NCBI GenBank assembly: GCA_002454425.1
Contig: DKIV01000052.1
Coordinates: 49,583-80,407, forward strand
Length of the DNA: 30,825 nucleotides
Direction: 5' to 3'
Origin: Sphingobacteriaceae bacterium UBA6709
GTDB lineage: Bacteria > Bacteroidota > Bacteroidia > Sphingobacteriales > Sphingobacteriaceae
The translations under genes were made by a program, and so were the position numbers. Below, piece after piece: positions 7,801-15,771 of this stretch (the first letter of the stretch is position 1; each line of letters begins with the position of its first letter). The notes beneath the pieces are model-generated. The model saw nothing but the letters and a program-made list of their open reading frames with translations, was not told where the DNA came from and did no database searches.

Positions 7801-8483
7801 GGGCGGTAATAGGCTTTTGGCCGGCATATTCTGAGGGCGACGACATCGTCATTGACGCCGGCAACGGCAAGCAGGAGGTAATTTATACCCTCAGACAGCA
7901 AACCGAAAAAACCGCAGGACAGCCATATTATGCTCTGGCTGATTTTATAGCGCCGAAAGATTCAGGAATAAGCGACTATTTTGGTGGATTTGCCGTAACC
8001 ACAGGCATTGGCTGCGATGAATTGGTGGCTGAGTTTGAGAAAAACCACGATGACTATAATAGCATCATGGCTAAAGCGCTTGCCGACAGGCTTGCGGAAG
8101 CTTTCGCTGAAAAGATGCACGAGCTTGTGCGCCGCGAATACTGGGGGTACAGCAATGACGAGCAGCTCAGCAACGATGACCTGATAGACGAAAAATACCA
8201 GGGCATACGTCCCGCTCCCGGCTATCCGGCATGTCCAGATCATCAGGAGAAAACAACGCTTTTCAAACTTCTTAACGCCGAGGAAAACGCAGGTATCATA
8301 TTAACTGAGAACCTTGCTATGCACCCCGCGGCCGCTGTAAGCGGATTCTATTTCTCGCACCCTGAATCCCGATACTTCGGTTTGGGTAAGATCACGCGTG
8401 ATCAGGTTGTGGATTACGCGGAGCGGAGGAACGAACCTGTAGAACTCGTTGAAAAGTGGCTGGGACCTAACCTGGCCTATTAA
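4818..8483 (+). CDS. metH: Methionine synthase, cobalamin-dependent
   Basis: This 1221-residue full-length enzyme transfers the methyl group of 5-methyltetrahydrofolate to homocysteine through methylcobalamin. All four modules are present in order. The homocysteine domain (about 1-330) has zinc ligands C242, C305 and C306 (GLNCALG, GGCCGTT). The pterin domain (about 345-640) starts at FINVGERTNITGS. The cobalamin cap and Rossmann domains (about 645-895) carry the DVHDIG motif, with H757 as the probable lower cobalt ligand. The C-terminal SAM-binding reactivation domain (about 920-1221) includes RPAPGYPACPDH. The length matches E. coli MetH. It is the first gene of the metH-metF unit behind a SAM-I riboswitch. 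The enzyme needs B12, and no cobalamin riboswitch or transporter is seen here. Confidence 0.98.
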   Translation: MDIRKELEKRILIIDGAMGTMIQRYQLTEEDFRGERFKNHPCDVKGNNDLLNLTRPDVIKAIHAEYLSAGADIIETNTFSTQRISMADYQMEHLSYEMSYEGARIAKEVALEFSKKDPSRPRFVAGAVGPTNRTASMSPDVNDPGYRAVTFDDLVAAYDEQVRGLVDGGADVLLVETIFDTLNAKAAIYAIKEYEKKIGRKLEIMISGTITDASGRTLSGQTVEAFLNSLRHADLLSIGLNCALGAKEMRPHIAELAAKAPCYVSAYPNAGLPNEFGAYDEQPHQTAHLVEDFLQSGFINIVGGCCGTTPEHIACIAAKAAKYPVRRIPIMESYLRLSGLEPVTVTPETNFINVGERTNITGSPKFSKLILSGDYESALSVARQQVEGGAQVIDVNMDEGMLDSEAAMTRFLNLIASEPDIAKLPIMVDSSKWTVIEAGLKCLQGKGIVNSISLKEGEELFKAHAAQIMQFGAAVVVMAFDEYGQADNYERRVEICKRSYDILVDEVGFPAEDIIFDPNILTVATGLDEHNNYAVDFINATRWIKENLPLAKVSGGVSNISFSFRGNNTVREAMHSAFLYHAIKAGMDMGIVNAGMLEVYEQIPAELLERVEDVLLNRRTDATERLVEFAETVKAKGKEAVKDEEWRKAPVEKRLSHALVKGIIEYLDADVEEARQQYPRPLQVIEGPLMDGMNIVGDLFGEGKMFLPQVVKSARVMKKAVAYLLPFIEAEKLENPDAAGGSSAGKILLATVKGDVHDIGKNIVGVVLACNNFEVIDMGVMVPAQNIIQRAREEKVDIIGLSGLITPSLDEMVHFAKEMEREGFTMPLLVGGATTSRIHAAVKIAPNYSGPAIHVLDASRSVTVCSNLMNAEARGSYIQGVKEEYDKAREAHLNKRSDKRYKSIEDARNSKFKINLDEVVRSAPTFTGVKNFDDFPLTELLPYIDWTPFFHTWELKGSYPKIFDDKQVGSEARKLFDDAQELLQRIVNEKLLTARAVIGFWPAYSEGDDIVIDAGNGKQEVIYTLRQQTEKTAGQPYYALADFIAPKDSGISDYFGGFAVTTGIGCDELVAEFEKNHDDYNSIMAKALADRLAEAFAEKMHELVRREYWGYSNDEQLSNDDLIDEKYQGIRPAPGYPACPDHQEKTTLFKLLNAEENAGIILTENLAMHPAAAVSGFYFSHPESRYFGLGKITRDQVVDYAERRNEPVELVEKWLGPNLAY

Positions 8484-8513
8484 GTTATTATATTATATAC
8501 TGCATATAGAATC

Positions 8514-9470
8514 ATGAAAATAATCGATCATATTGCCAAAGCACAGGGTAAGACCCTATTTTCTTTCGAATTACTCCCCCCGGTTAAGGGGCAAAGTATA
8601 CAACAGATTTACCAGGCAATAGATCCTCTTATGGAATTTAATCCTCCATTTATCGACGTCACTTACCTGCGCGAAGATTATATCTACAGGCAGCACGAGA
8701 GCGGATTGCTACAAAAACTTGCGTATCGCAAGCGACCCAGCACCGTAGCTACCTGCGCGGCAATCATGAACCGCTACAAAGTAGATGCTGTGCCGCACCT
8801 TATTTGTGGGGGCTTCGATAAAGAGGAAACAGAAAACGCCTTGATAGACCTGCAGTTTCTGGGGATAGATAATGTGTTGGCCTTACGGGGCGATGCCCGC
8901 AAAAGCGACAGCTCCTTTATTCCTTCCCCGGGTGGTCATGCCTACGCATCTGATCTGGTAAAGCAAATCGCGGATCTTAACAACGGCAAATACCTCCATT
9001 CAGATATCGACAATCCTATAAATACTGATTTTTGTATCGGCGTGGCAGGATATCCTGAAAAACATTTCGAGTCGCCCAATATGGAAACCGACTTCCGATA
9101 CCTGAAACTTAAGGTGGATATGGGAGCCAAGTTTATCGTTACTCAGATGTTCTTTGACAATACCCGTTATAAAGCGTTCGTTGATAAATGTCGTGCTAAT
9201 GGCATCAACGTGCCCATCATTCCGGGATTAAAGCCGCTTACAAGCAGCAAGCAACTAATAAGCCTCCCGAAAACATTCCATCTTGATATTCCGCTGGAAC
9301 TAAGCGAGGCTGTACAGGCATGTAAAAGCGAAAAAGACGTGAAAGAACTTGGCATAGAGTGGATGATACAACAATGTCGAGAACTAAAGGCCATGGGAGC
9401 ACCCGTATTACATTTCTACACTATGGGAAATCCAGAACCGACAAAAAGAATTGCCAGCGCTTTATTCTAG
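8514..9470 (+). CDS. metF: 5,10-methylenetetrahydrofolate reductase
   Basis: This 318-residue flavoenzyme of the MTHFR family reduces 5,10-methylene-THF to 5-methyl-THF, the methyl donor used by the MetH encoded just upstream. It has the expected TIM-barrel length for the bacterial single-domain form. The N-terminal FSFELLPPVKG segment contains the family's catalytic Glu. VLALRGD, FCIGVAGYPEKH, FIVTQMFFD and the PIIPGLKPL segment follow in the usual order. It begins 30 bases after the metH stop on the same strand with no terminator between, so it should be cotranscribed and share control by the SAM riboswitch. The start ATG gives the family's normal N terminus. Confidence 0.97.
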   Translation: MKIIDHIAKAQGKTLFSFELLPPVKGQSIQQIYQAIDPLMEFNPPFIDVTYLREDYIYRQHESGLLQKLAYRKRPSTVATCAAIMNRYKVDAVPHLICGGFDKEETENALIDLQFLGIDNVLALRGDARKSDSSFIPSPGGHAYASDLVKQIADLNNGKYLHSDIDNPINTDFCIGVAGYPEKHFESPNMETDFRYLKLKVDMGAKFIVTQMFFDNTRYKAFVDKCRANGINVPIIPGLKPLTSSKQLISLPKTFHLDIPLELSEAVQACKSEKDVKELGIEWMIQQCRELKAMGAPVLHFYTMGNPEPTKRIASALF

Positions 9471-9482
9471 CCTGCAACAGAT

Positions 9483-9513
9483 CATTACCGGAGCCTAAAG
9501 TGTTCCGGTAATG
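9483..9513 (+). terminator. Hairpin after metF
   Basis: CATTACCGGA at 9483-9492 pairs perfectly over 10 bp with TCCGGTAATG at 9504-9513, leaving an 11-base loop. It lies 12 bases after the metF stop. There is no T-run, so it is a probable but not classical transcription end for metH-metF. Confidence 0.5.
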
Positions 9514-9674
9514 GTTAATCAACAAGCCTCCTTACCGCCTCTCCTTTCGAACAACGAAGTTTTCCATTCGAGCATCATCCGAGCATACATCAACATGTTA
9601 TGCTCTTTTGCTGCAGTTCATTTCATACTATGAAAATATCTGGATTTTCGACGAACAGGCGTCGTGATATTAGA

Positions 9675-9698
9675 AGGGTGCCAACGTACGGGCACCCT
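9675..9698 (-). terminator. Hairpin after thrC
   Basis: AGGGTGCC at 9675-9682 pairs perfectly with GGCACCCT at 9691-9698, leaving an 8-base loop. It is placed 36 bases after the thrC stop on the minus strand. The following tract is only moderately T-rich. It probably marks the end of the thr operon. Confidence 0.45.
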
Positions 9699-9734
9699 AA
9701 TGAGAAGCAATTGAGAAATCGGCTACGCTATTAA

Positions 9735-11048
9735 TTAAGCGTCCAATAAGTATTTTTTAAAGGTATCATATTCCGCATTGAGCGTATCCACCTGTTTCAG
9801 CTTTGAGCTAAGATCATTTACCTGATCCGGAATTTCTATGGCTGCCGCCAAACGCTCATCGTAGATGTCCGGAAATTTGCAAGGATGCGCTGTGGATAAG
9901 AAAACCGCGAAGCTTTGCTCATCCTGAGCCTCCCGTCGATAGTCTTCGATAGCACGCCAGGCGATAGCGGTATGAGGACAAACGATATATTGGTATCTCT
10001 GATAAACAGCATCAACAGCGTCACGCGTTTGTTCATCGGTATAACTTTGGCTCCAAACCATCTTTTTAAGCAACTCGCGATCACCGGCGAAAAGCGACAT
10101 GATACGCACCCAGTTACTGGGGTTACCCACATCCATAGCATTTGAAAGCGTAGCCACCGACTTCCTGGCGTTAAACACTCCTGAATTAATATACTCAGGT
10201 ACCGTGTCGTTGATATTTGTCGCCGCAATAAAGCGTGTTACAGGGAGCCCCATCTTCCAGGCAAGTAAGCCAGCACCGATATTTCCAAAATTACCGCTAG
10301 GCACAGAAAAAACTACTTGCTTAATCCCCTGACGCTTCAGCTGCGCATAAGCATAGAAATAATAGAAGGTTTGCGGAAGCAGACGGGCGATGTTGATTGA
10401 ATTGGCAGAAGTGAGACGAAAACGTTCATTAAGCTCCGTATCAGCAAAGGCCTGTTTTACCAGAGCCTGGCAATCGTCAAAGCTTCCATCAATTTCCAAT
10501 GCGCGGATGTTCTGACCATTAGTAGTCAGCTGAAGTTCCTGAATAGGACTAACTTTTCCTTTAGGGAAAAGTATGGTTACCTGCGTATTAGGAACACCCA
10601 GGAAACCGAGGGCTACCGCTCCCCCGGTATCTCCTGAAGTGGCAACTAATACATTCAGGGTCTTCTCCCCTTCCTGCATAAAATATCCCATGACACGGCT
10701 CATGAAGCGGGCTCCAAAATCTTTAAAGGCCAGGGACGGTCCATGAAAGAGTTCGAGTACGCCCGTATGTTCATCAAGCAATTGCACAGGTGCATCAAAA
10801 CTGATAGCATCATCAACGATAAGCTTAAGATCCTCGGCAGGAATAGCGCCCTTGAGGAAAGCTTCGGCTACAGTAAACGCAATATCTTTTAAGGTATATT
10901 GATCAATATTTTCTAAAAAACCAGCAGGCAATTCCGGGATTTCCTCCGGCATATAAAGGCCCTTGTCTAAAGGCATACTGTTAAACACGGCCTCTTTAAA
11001 ACCGACCTTGTGGCCGGGGTTATTTGTACTATAAAATCGTTGTTCCAT
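9735..11048 (-). CDS. thrC: Threonine synthase
   Basis: This 437-residue PLP enzyme converts O-phosphohomoserine to threonine, the last step of the pathway. The N-terminal domain (MEQRFYSTNNPG) fits the bacterial threonine synthase family. The PLP lysine is K109 in GPSLAFKDFGARF. Phosphate-binding and cofactor segments follow as VATSGDTGGAVALGF and VPSGNFGNIGAG. The C-terminal TAHPCKFPD motif is also typical. It is the third gene of the thrA-thrB-thrC operon, starting about 50 bases after the end of thrB with no terminator between. The start ATG at 11048 yields the usual N terminus, and nothing is truncated. Confidence 0.97.
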   Translation of the reverse strand: MEQRFYSTNNPGHKVGFKEAVFNSMPLDKGLYMPEEIPELPAGFLENIDQYTLKDIAFTVAEAFLKGAIPAEDLKLIVDDAISFDAPVQLLDEHTGVLELFHGPSLAFKDFGARFMSRVMGYFMQEGEKTLNVLVATSGDTGGAVALGFLGVPNTQVTILFPKGKVSPIQELQLTTNGQNIRALEIDGSFDDCQALVKQAFADTELNERFRLTSANSINIARLLPQTFYYFYAYAQLKRQGIKQVVFSVPSGNFGNIGAGLLAWKMGLPVTRFIAATNINDTVPEYINSGVFNARKSVATLSNAMDVGNPSNWVRIMSLFAGDRELLKKMVWSQSYTDEQTRDAVDAVYQRYQYIVCPHTAIAWRAIEDYRREAQDEQSFAVFLSTAHPCKFPDIYDERLAAAIEIPDQVNDLSSKLKQVDTLNAEYDTFKKYLLDA

Positions 11049-11098
11049 ATCAGGAGATGTAATGTTAGGATATCTTCTTTAATCAAATAGCCCGAAGC

Positions 11099-12034
11099 TT
11101 AGTCGAGCACGCGGGGACCTTCAGCATTGATAGTAGACACATAGGCCAGGCTATCGATACCGAGACTTCGCAAATGCTGTTGCTTCAGGGAGGCAATCTT
11201 TTCCGCAGTCTCGCGATCGCGCACGAAAGAAAAAACCGAAGGACCCGAGCCACTGATGCCGAAGCTTACGGCACCGGCATCCATCGCCAATGCGCGCATA
11301 TCTTCGAATCCCGGAATGAGGATAGAACGCACAGGCTCTACCAGAATATCTTTCATGCTGCGTCCTATCAGGTCAATATCCTTGAGGAATAATCCGGACA
11401 CAAGTCCGGCGACATTCCCCCATTGCGTAACAGCATCCTTCAGCATCACTTTGGTACGGATCATCTGGCGCGCGTCGCGGGTAGGTACATCTACATGGGG
11501 AAACACCACGGTACAGTATAATGATTCAGGATATGGAAGTCTGACGATGTCCAGCGGATCATAGCTGCGAATAAGTACAAAGCCACCAAGCAGCGCGGGA
11601 GCCACATTGTCGGCATGCCCCGTTCCGCAGGCAAGCTCTTCACCTTTCATTGCGAAAGGCACAAGATCCATCTGCGAAAGCGGACTGTCAAGCATCTTGT
11701 TGACGGCGAACAGTCCAGCCACCGTGCTTGCCGAGCTTGAGCCAAGACCGCTGCCAATCGGCATCTTCTTGTGCAGCTCGATTTCGAAACCTAAGTCTTC
11801 ACGACCAACATGATGCAGAAAATGCTGCACGCTGGCGCTCACTGTGTTCTTTGCAGGATCAAGAGGCAGACGTCCTTCATCGCCAGTAATTTTTGTTATG
11901 ACAACACCCGGTTGATCACGACGGCGCATGATCACCTCGTCACCCGGCGCGTCTACGGCGAATCCAAGGACATCAAACCCGCAGACAACGTTCGCTACCG
12001 TTGCCGGAGCAAACACTTTTATAGAATCTTTCAT
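11099..12034 (-). CDS. thrB: Homoserine kinase
   Basis: This 311-residue GHMP-family kinase phosphorylates homoserine to O-phosphohomoserine. It begins MKDSIKVFAPATVANV, with the typical N-terminal strand. The ATP-binding GHMP motif is PIGSGLGSSSASTVAG, and the C-terminal glycine-rich motif is SFGISGSGPSVFSF. The open frame extends upstream to 12061, overlapping the thrA stop, but the internal ATG at 12034 matches the family start and leaves 13 bases after thrA. It sits between thrA and thrC on the same strand and should be cotranscribed and translated in sequence with them. Confidence 0.96.
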   Translation of the reverse strand: MKDSIKVFAPATVANVVCGFDVLGFAVDAPGDEVIMRRRDQPGVVITKITGDEGRLPLDPAKNTVSASVQHFLHHVGREDLGFEIELHKKMPIGSGLGSSSASTVAGLFAVNKMLDSPLSQMDLVPFAMKGEELACGTGHADNVAPALLGGFVLIRSYDPLDIVRLPYPESLYCTVVFPHVDVPTRDARQMIRTKVMLKDAVTQWGNVAGLVSGLFLKDIDLIGRSMKDILVEPVRSILIPGFEDMRALAMDAGAVSFGISGSGPSVFSFVRDRETAEKIASLKQQHLRSLGIDSLAYVSTINAEGPRVLD

Positions 12035-12047
12035 CAATTTCTTAAAC

Positions 12048-14495
12048 TTAACTTCCAACATTCACCACATCCGCAAATACCCCGGCAGCGGTTACTTCGG
12101 CACCAGCCCCAGGACCTTTCACCACCAACGGACGCTCTTTATAGCGCTCGGTAGTGAAGGAAATGATATTGTCGCTACCAGAAAGCATATAGAAAGGATG
12201 GCTTTCATCCAGCATTTCCAGGGTTATCGAGACCTTTCCATTCTCCAGCTTACCCACGTAGCGTAATACCTTACCTTCGGCTTCGGCTTTCTGCTTCAGG
12301 GCCTCAAAATAAGCGTCGTTTGCTTTGAGCTGCTCATAGAACGCCGGCACTGAATCTGCTTGCAAACATTCTGCGGGAAGCATATTTTCAACAAACACAT
12401 CTTGCGGTTCCAAGGGATAACCTGCGTCACGGGCGAGGATTAACATCTTACGCATGAAATCGGTACCGCTGAGGTCATCCCGCGGATCAGGTTCAGTATA
12501 TCCTTTTTCCTGAGCCTCCTTAACCACATCGTGGAAGCTCGCGTCGCCTTTAAAGTTGTTGAAGATGAAGGAAATTGTTCCTGATAAAATCGCCTCGATT
12601 CGAATTACACGGTCGCCGCTCATCATCAGATCTTTCAGCGTACGAATGATGGGTAATCCGGCTCCCACGTTAGTTTCATAATAGAAATCGACACCATGAC
12701 GCATAGCAAGGTCCTTGAAATGGCGATACTGCTCATACGAAGAGGAATTTCCGATCTTGTTACATGTTACTACCGAAATATTGGCTTTGAATACTGAAGC
12801 GTAACGAGCAATGGGAACCACACTTGCCGTATTATCCACGAATACTGCATTCGGGAGATTCATTTCGCGCATTCTTGCGATGAAAATATCAAGATCGGCA
12901 AGCTCCTGTGATGCGTCCAATGTGTCTTTCCAGCACTTCAGGTCCAGTCCATTCTCATCAAATACCATCTTACGGGTATTGCAGATCCCTATAACTTTTA
13001 CGACAATGCCGTTTTGTGTTTGTAAGAACTCGCTGTTCTCGCGAAGTTGCCTAAACAGCGTAGCGCTTATATTTCCGGTGCCCAGACAAAAAACGTTCAG
13101 TGTCTTCTTAAGATCTGTAAAATAGGCATCATGCACCGCGTTAAGCGCCTTTGCCAGATCAGGTCGTGAGATAATCACGGAGATATTGAATTCAGAGGAT
13201 CCTTGCGCTATGGCTCTAACGTTAACGCCATTACGCCCCAGCGACTGGAAAAGCATCCCTGAAATACCGGGCGTTTCACGCATATTCTCGCCTACAATCG
13301 CAAGAATGGAGAGTCCGTTTTCTATTTCAGGCACCTCAAGCTTACGAGCCTGCAGCTCTAACTCAAACTCTTGTAAGATAAGCGCTCTGGCTCGCAGAGC
13401 CTCCGACGGATTTACCGCGAAGGTGATGCTATGCTCGGAAGAGGATTGAGTAATGAGGATAATGTTTATCTTTTCACGAGCCAATAGCGAGAAGAGACGT
13501 CCGCTGAAGCCAGCTTTTCCAACCATCCCGCTACCCTCAAGATTGATAATGCTAATGTCGTTGATAGAGGATATCCCCTTTATAGGATGACCATTCGCAT
13601 GGCTTTCATGACTGATGATCGTGCCCGGGAATGAAGGCTCAAAAGTATTCCTGATAACGATAGGAATTTTCTTCATGAATGCCGGAATCATCGTTGGCGG
13701 ATAGATGACCTTCGCCCCAAAGTATGACAGCTCCATAGCTTCGGTATACGAAAGTTCCTTCAGCGAAAAGGCTTTTTTCACCATTCTGGGGTCAGCCGTC
13801 ATCATGCCGTTGACGTCTGTCCATATCTGTATTTCCGAAGCATTCAGAGCAGCACCGAAAAGTGCCGCGGTATAGTCGCTGCCGCCACGCCCTAAGGTCG
13901 TTACCCGTCCATCATCATTAGAGGCAATAAAACCGGTAACAAACAGAAGACAATCGGCATGTTCGGTGTAATAGCTGCGTATAAGCAATTCGGAGAGCTC
14001 TGCATTTACCTTAGCCTGCCCGAAGCTGCTATCCGTTTTAATAATCTCAGCGGCATTTACATATGCAGTCTTACCCAGCGACTGCTCTGCTATGCGACTT
14101 AAAAGAAATGCGGAACATCGTTCGCCATAGCTTAACACAAGATCCAGAGTACGCGCGGTAAGTTCGCGTAGACTCGCGATACCCTGAAGAATATCATCGA
14201 GCTCATTGAACAAGATCTTGAGACGCGTGAATACCGGATTCTGCAAATGCACGCTGAGCAGAGACCTAACGACATCGAAGTGTCGGTTCTCAAGCTCCGC
14301 GAGGTGAGCCCCGAAGTCTTCACCTGCCGCAGCACGCTGTGCCATGGTATGCAGCAAATTCGTCACCCCGCTCATTGCTGAAAGCACCACTACAGGCTTA
14401 TCATGCTCTTGGTTCTCCGCTCCCAGGATCTCCAGTAATGTTTTAATGCTGCCGACGGTACCTACGGATGTACCCCCAAACTTTAAGATTTTCAT
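12048..14495 (-). CDS. thrA: Bifunctional aspartokinase / homoserine dehydrogenase
   Basis: This 815-residue fusion catalyses the first and third steps of threonine synthesis from aspartate. The N-terminal aspartokinase (about 1-290) opens with MKILKFGGTSVGTV and has TTLGRGGSDYTAA. Paired ACT regulatory domains lie in the middle (about 310-455), where threonine probably binds for feedback inhibition. The C-terminal homoserine dehydrogenase (about 460-815) starts at the NADP loop VFCLGTGNISATLF and includes the catalytic-region segment GTDFMRKMLILARDAGYP. The length is close to E. coli ThrA. ATG 14495 was chosen; the longer TTG at 14507 lies in the T-run of the attenuator and cannot serve. It is the first structural gene of thrABC, preceded by leader peptide and attenuator. 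Confidence 0.97.
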   Translation of the reverse strand: MKILKFGGTSVGTVGSIKTLLEILGAENQEHDKPVVVLSAMSGVTNLLHTMAQRAAAGEDFGAHLAELENRHFDVVRSLLSVHLQNPVFTRLKILFNELDDILQGIASLRELTARTLDLVLSYGERCSAFLLSRIAEQSLGKTAYVNAAEIIKTDSSFGQAKVNAELSELLIRSYYTEHADCLLFVTGFIASNDDGRVTTLGRGGSDYTAALFGAALNASEIQIWTDVNGMMTADPRMVKKAFSLKELSYTEAMELSYFGAKVIYPPTMIPAFMKKIPIVIRNTFEPSFPGTIISHESHANGHPIKGISSINDISIINLEGSGMVGKAGFSGRLFSLLAREKINIILITQSSSEHSITFAVNPSEALRARALILQEFELELQARKLEVPEIENGLSILAIVGENMRETPGISGMLFQSLGRNGVNVRAIAQGSSEFNISVIISRPDLAKALNAVHDAYFTDLKKTLNVFCLGTGNISATLFRQLRENSEFLQTQNGIVVKVIGICNTRKMVFDENGLDLKCWKDTLDASQELADLDIFIARMREMNLPNAVFVDNTASVVPIARYASVFKANISVVTCNKIGNSSSYEQYRHFKDLAMRHGVDFYYETNVGAGLPIIRTLKDLMMSGDRVIRIEAILSGTISFIFNNFKGDASFHDVVKEAQEKGYTEPDPRDDLSGTDFMRKMLILARDAGYPLEPQDVFVENMLPAECLQADSVPAFYEQLKANDAYFEALKQKAEAEGKVLRYVGKLENGKVSITLEMLDESHPFYMLSGSDNIISFTTERYKERPLVVKGPGAGAEVTAAGVFADVVNVGS

Positions 14496-14505
14496 AGTCT
14501 TTATC

Positions 14506-14538
14506 AAAAAAAAAGCCTTCCCCGTTTCGGAGGAAGGC
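14506..14538 (-). terminator. thr operon attenuator (intrinsic terminator)
   Basis: On the minus strand GCCTTCC-T-CCG pairs with CGGGGAAGGC around an AAA loop: ten base pairs with one bulged T at 14515-14538, followed by nine T at 14506-14514. It lies between the leader-peptide stop (14566) and the thrA start (14495), where an attenuator terminator is expected. Confidence 0.93.
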
Positions 14539-14589
14539 GCTTATGTTTCTTTTATACTCTTCAGTTTATTCCATGAGCGATCTTCCTCC
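14529..14589 (-). promoter_or_regulatory. thr antiterminator pairing
   Basis: GGAGGAAG at 14582-14589, within codons 22-24 of the leader peptide (minus strand), is exactly complementary over 8 bp to CTTCCTCC at 14529-14536, the 5' arm of the terminator. The two structures exclude each other. A ribosome stalled at the Thr/Ile codons (14599-14646) leaves the upstream arm free to form the antiterminator. A ribosome reaching the stop codon at 14566 covers it and lets the terminator form. Confidence 0.8.
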
Positions 14590-14652
14590 TGAGCTACTAA
14601 TCCCGGTGGTAATAATAATCGTTGTAATAATGGATTTAACTGTTGTTTTCAT
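14566..14652 (-). CDS. thrL: thr operon leader peptide
   Basis: This 28-codon reading frame starts at ATG 14652 and ends with TAA at 14566. It begins MKTTVKSIITTIIITTGI and has six Thr (codons 3, 4, 10, 11, 15, 16) and six Ile (8, 9, 12, 13, 14, 18) codons. That matches the Thr/Ile-rich leader of the E. coli thr operon in layout. A purine-rich GGAAG stands about nine bases before the start. It is directly followed by an antiterminator/terminator pair and then thrA. Its product is not expected to have a function; translation speed through the codons is the signal. Charged Thr- and Ile-tRNA should be the sensed inputs. It is too short for most gene finders. Confidence 0.92.
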   Translation of the reverse strand: MKTTVKSIITTIIITTGISSSGGRSLME

Positions 14653-14816
14653 CTTTTATCTTCCACAAGATAAGGCTTTAATTTTAAAAATGAAATATTT
14701 ATCCCAATTTCTTAAATTATTTTCAATCAATGAACACTTGGTTTGTCAGGCGTGAAAGTATAATGATAGCATTTAAGTGCAGCAGCCGGGACGACAGGCC
14801 AACGAAGTAATTTTCA

Positions 14817-14824
14817 TACCTTTG
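14817..14824 (+). promoter_or_regulatory. Bacteroidota -7 promoter element (TACCTTTG)
   Basis: TACCTTTG is an exact TAnnTTTG match 23 bases before the rsgA start. The -33 element is not obvious. It is divergent from the thr leader, whose promoter should lie between 14653 and about 14770 on the other strand but shows no exact match. Confidence 0.5.
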
Positions 14825-14847
14825 CAGGATATCTAGAATTTTCATGT

Positions 14848-15771
14848 ATGCGAGGAACAGTAATTAAGTCAACAGGCAGTTGGTATCAGGTAATAGATGA
14901 TACAGGCACACGCGTTGTAAACTGTCGCATAAAAGGAAAGTTCAGAACCAAGGGATTAAAAACAACGAACCCCATAGCTGTAGGGGATGTTGTAGTAATT
15001 GAGATGGAACCCGAGCTGGAAACGGGAGTAATTACAGGTTTAGAGGACAGGAGGAACTACATTATCCGCAAGTCAGTTAACCTCTCCAAACAAGCACAGA
15101 TCCTTGCGGCCAATCTGGATCAGGCCCTACTCATGGTAACGCTTGCATCGCCGCGCACCTCGTTAGGCTTCATCGATCGTTTTCTGGTGACTGCCGAAGC
15201 TTACGATATTCCGGCAGGGCTAATCTTCAACAAGCTTGATCTTTTTAGCGATGAGGGTCTGGAGATTCTTGCCGAGTATGAAGCCATATATACCGATCTG
15301 GGCTATCCATGTTACCGCATATCAGCGCTGGAGCGAACAAACCTTGACGAATTACAAGAGGAGCTAAAGGATAAGGTAACGCTGGTATCAGGTCATTCGG
15401 GGGCCGGCAAATCAACATTTATCAACGCCCTGATTCCTGGAATGGCACTACGTACAGGAGAGATCTCTGAATGGAGCGACAAAGGGCAGCATACTACAAC
15501 TTTTGCAGAGATGCATCGCCTGCCTCTTGGCGGATCAATTATTGACACTCCCGGAATCCGGGAACTGGGGGTAATAGACATTGGTAAAGAAGAACTGGGT
15601 CACTTTTTCCCGGAGTTCAGACAACGTCTGAACACCTGTCGCTTTAACAATTGCCGACATATCAATGAACCAGGCTGCGCGATTATAGAGGCCGTAGAAG
15701 AAGGAGAAATAGCTCCCAGCAGATATGAGAGCTACCTAAGCATCTACAGCGGCTCGGATACGCGCAGTTAA
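14848..15771 (+). CDS. rsgA: Ribosome small subunit-dependent GTPase A
   Basis: This 307-residue circularly permuted GTPase acts in late 30S ribosomal subunit maturation. An OB-fold (about 1-70) precedes the GTPase domain, in which the G4 motif NKLD (from N128) comes before the P-loop GHSGAGKST (from G182) and DTPGIREL; this order is diagnostic. A C-terminal zinc knuckle follows, CRFNNCRHINEPGC. The start ATG 14848 gives the family N terminus MRGTVIKSTG; an ATG four bases earlier is out of frame. Its stop codon overlaps the stop of the convergent aldo/keto reductase gene. Confidence 0.97.
   Translation: MRGTVIKSTGSWYQVIDDTGTRVVNCRIKGKFRTKGLKTTNPIAVGDVVVIEMEPELETGVITGLEDRRNYIIRKSVNLSKQAQILAANLDQALLMVTLASPRTSLGFIDRFLVTAEAYDIPAGLIFNKLDLFSDEGLEILAEYEAIYTDLGYPCYRISALERTNLDELQEELKDKVTLVSGHSGAGKSTFINALIPGMALRTGEISEWSDKGQHTTTFAEMHRLPLGGSIIDTPGIRELGVIDIGKEELGHFFPEFRQRLNTCRFNNCRHINEPGCAIIEAVEEGEIAPSRYESYLSIYSGSDTRS

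Noticed and set aside
14496..14507. Longer thrA start at TTG 14507
   Set aside because: The codon lies in the T-run of the attenuator, and the ATG at 14495 gives the normal family start.
14543..14755. 70-codon plus-strand frame
   Set aside because: It is antisense to the thr leader and attenuator, whose structure explains this region fully.
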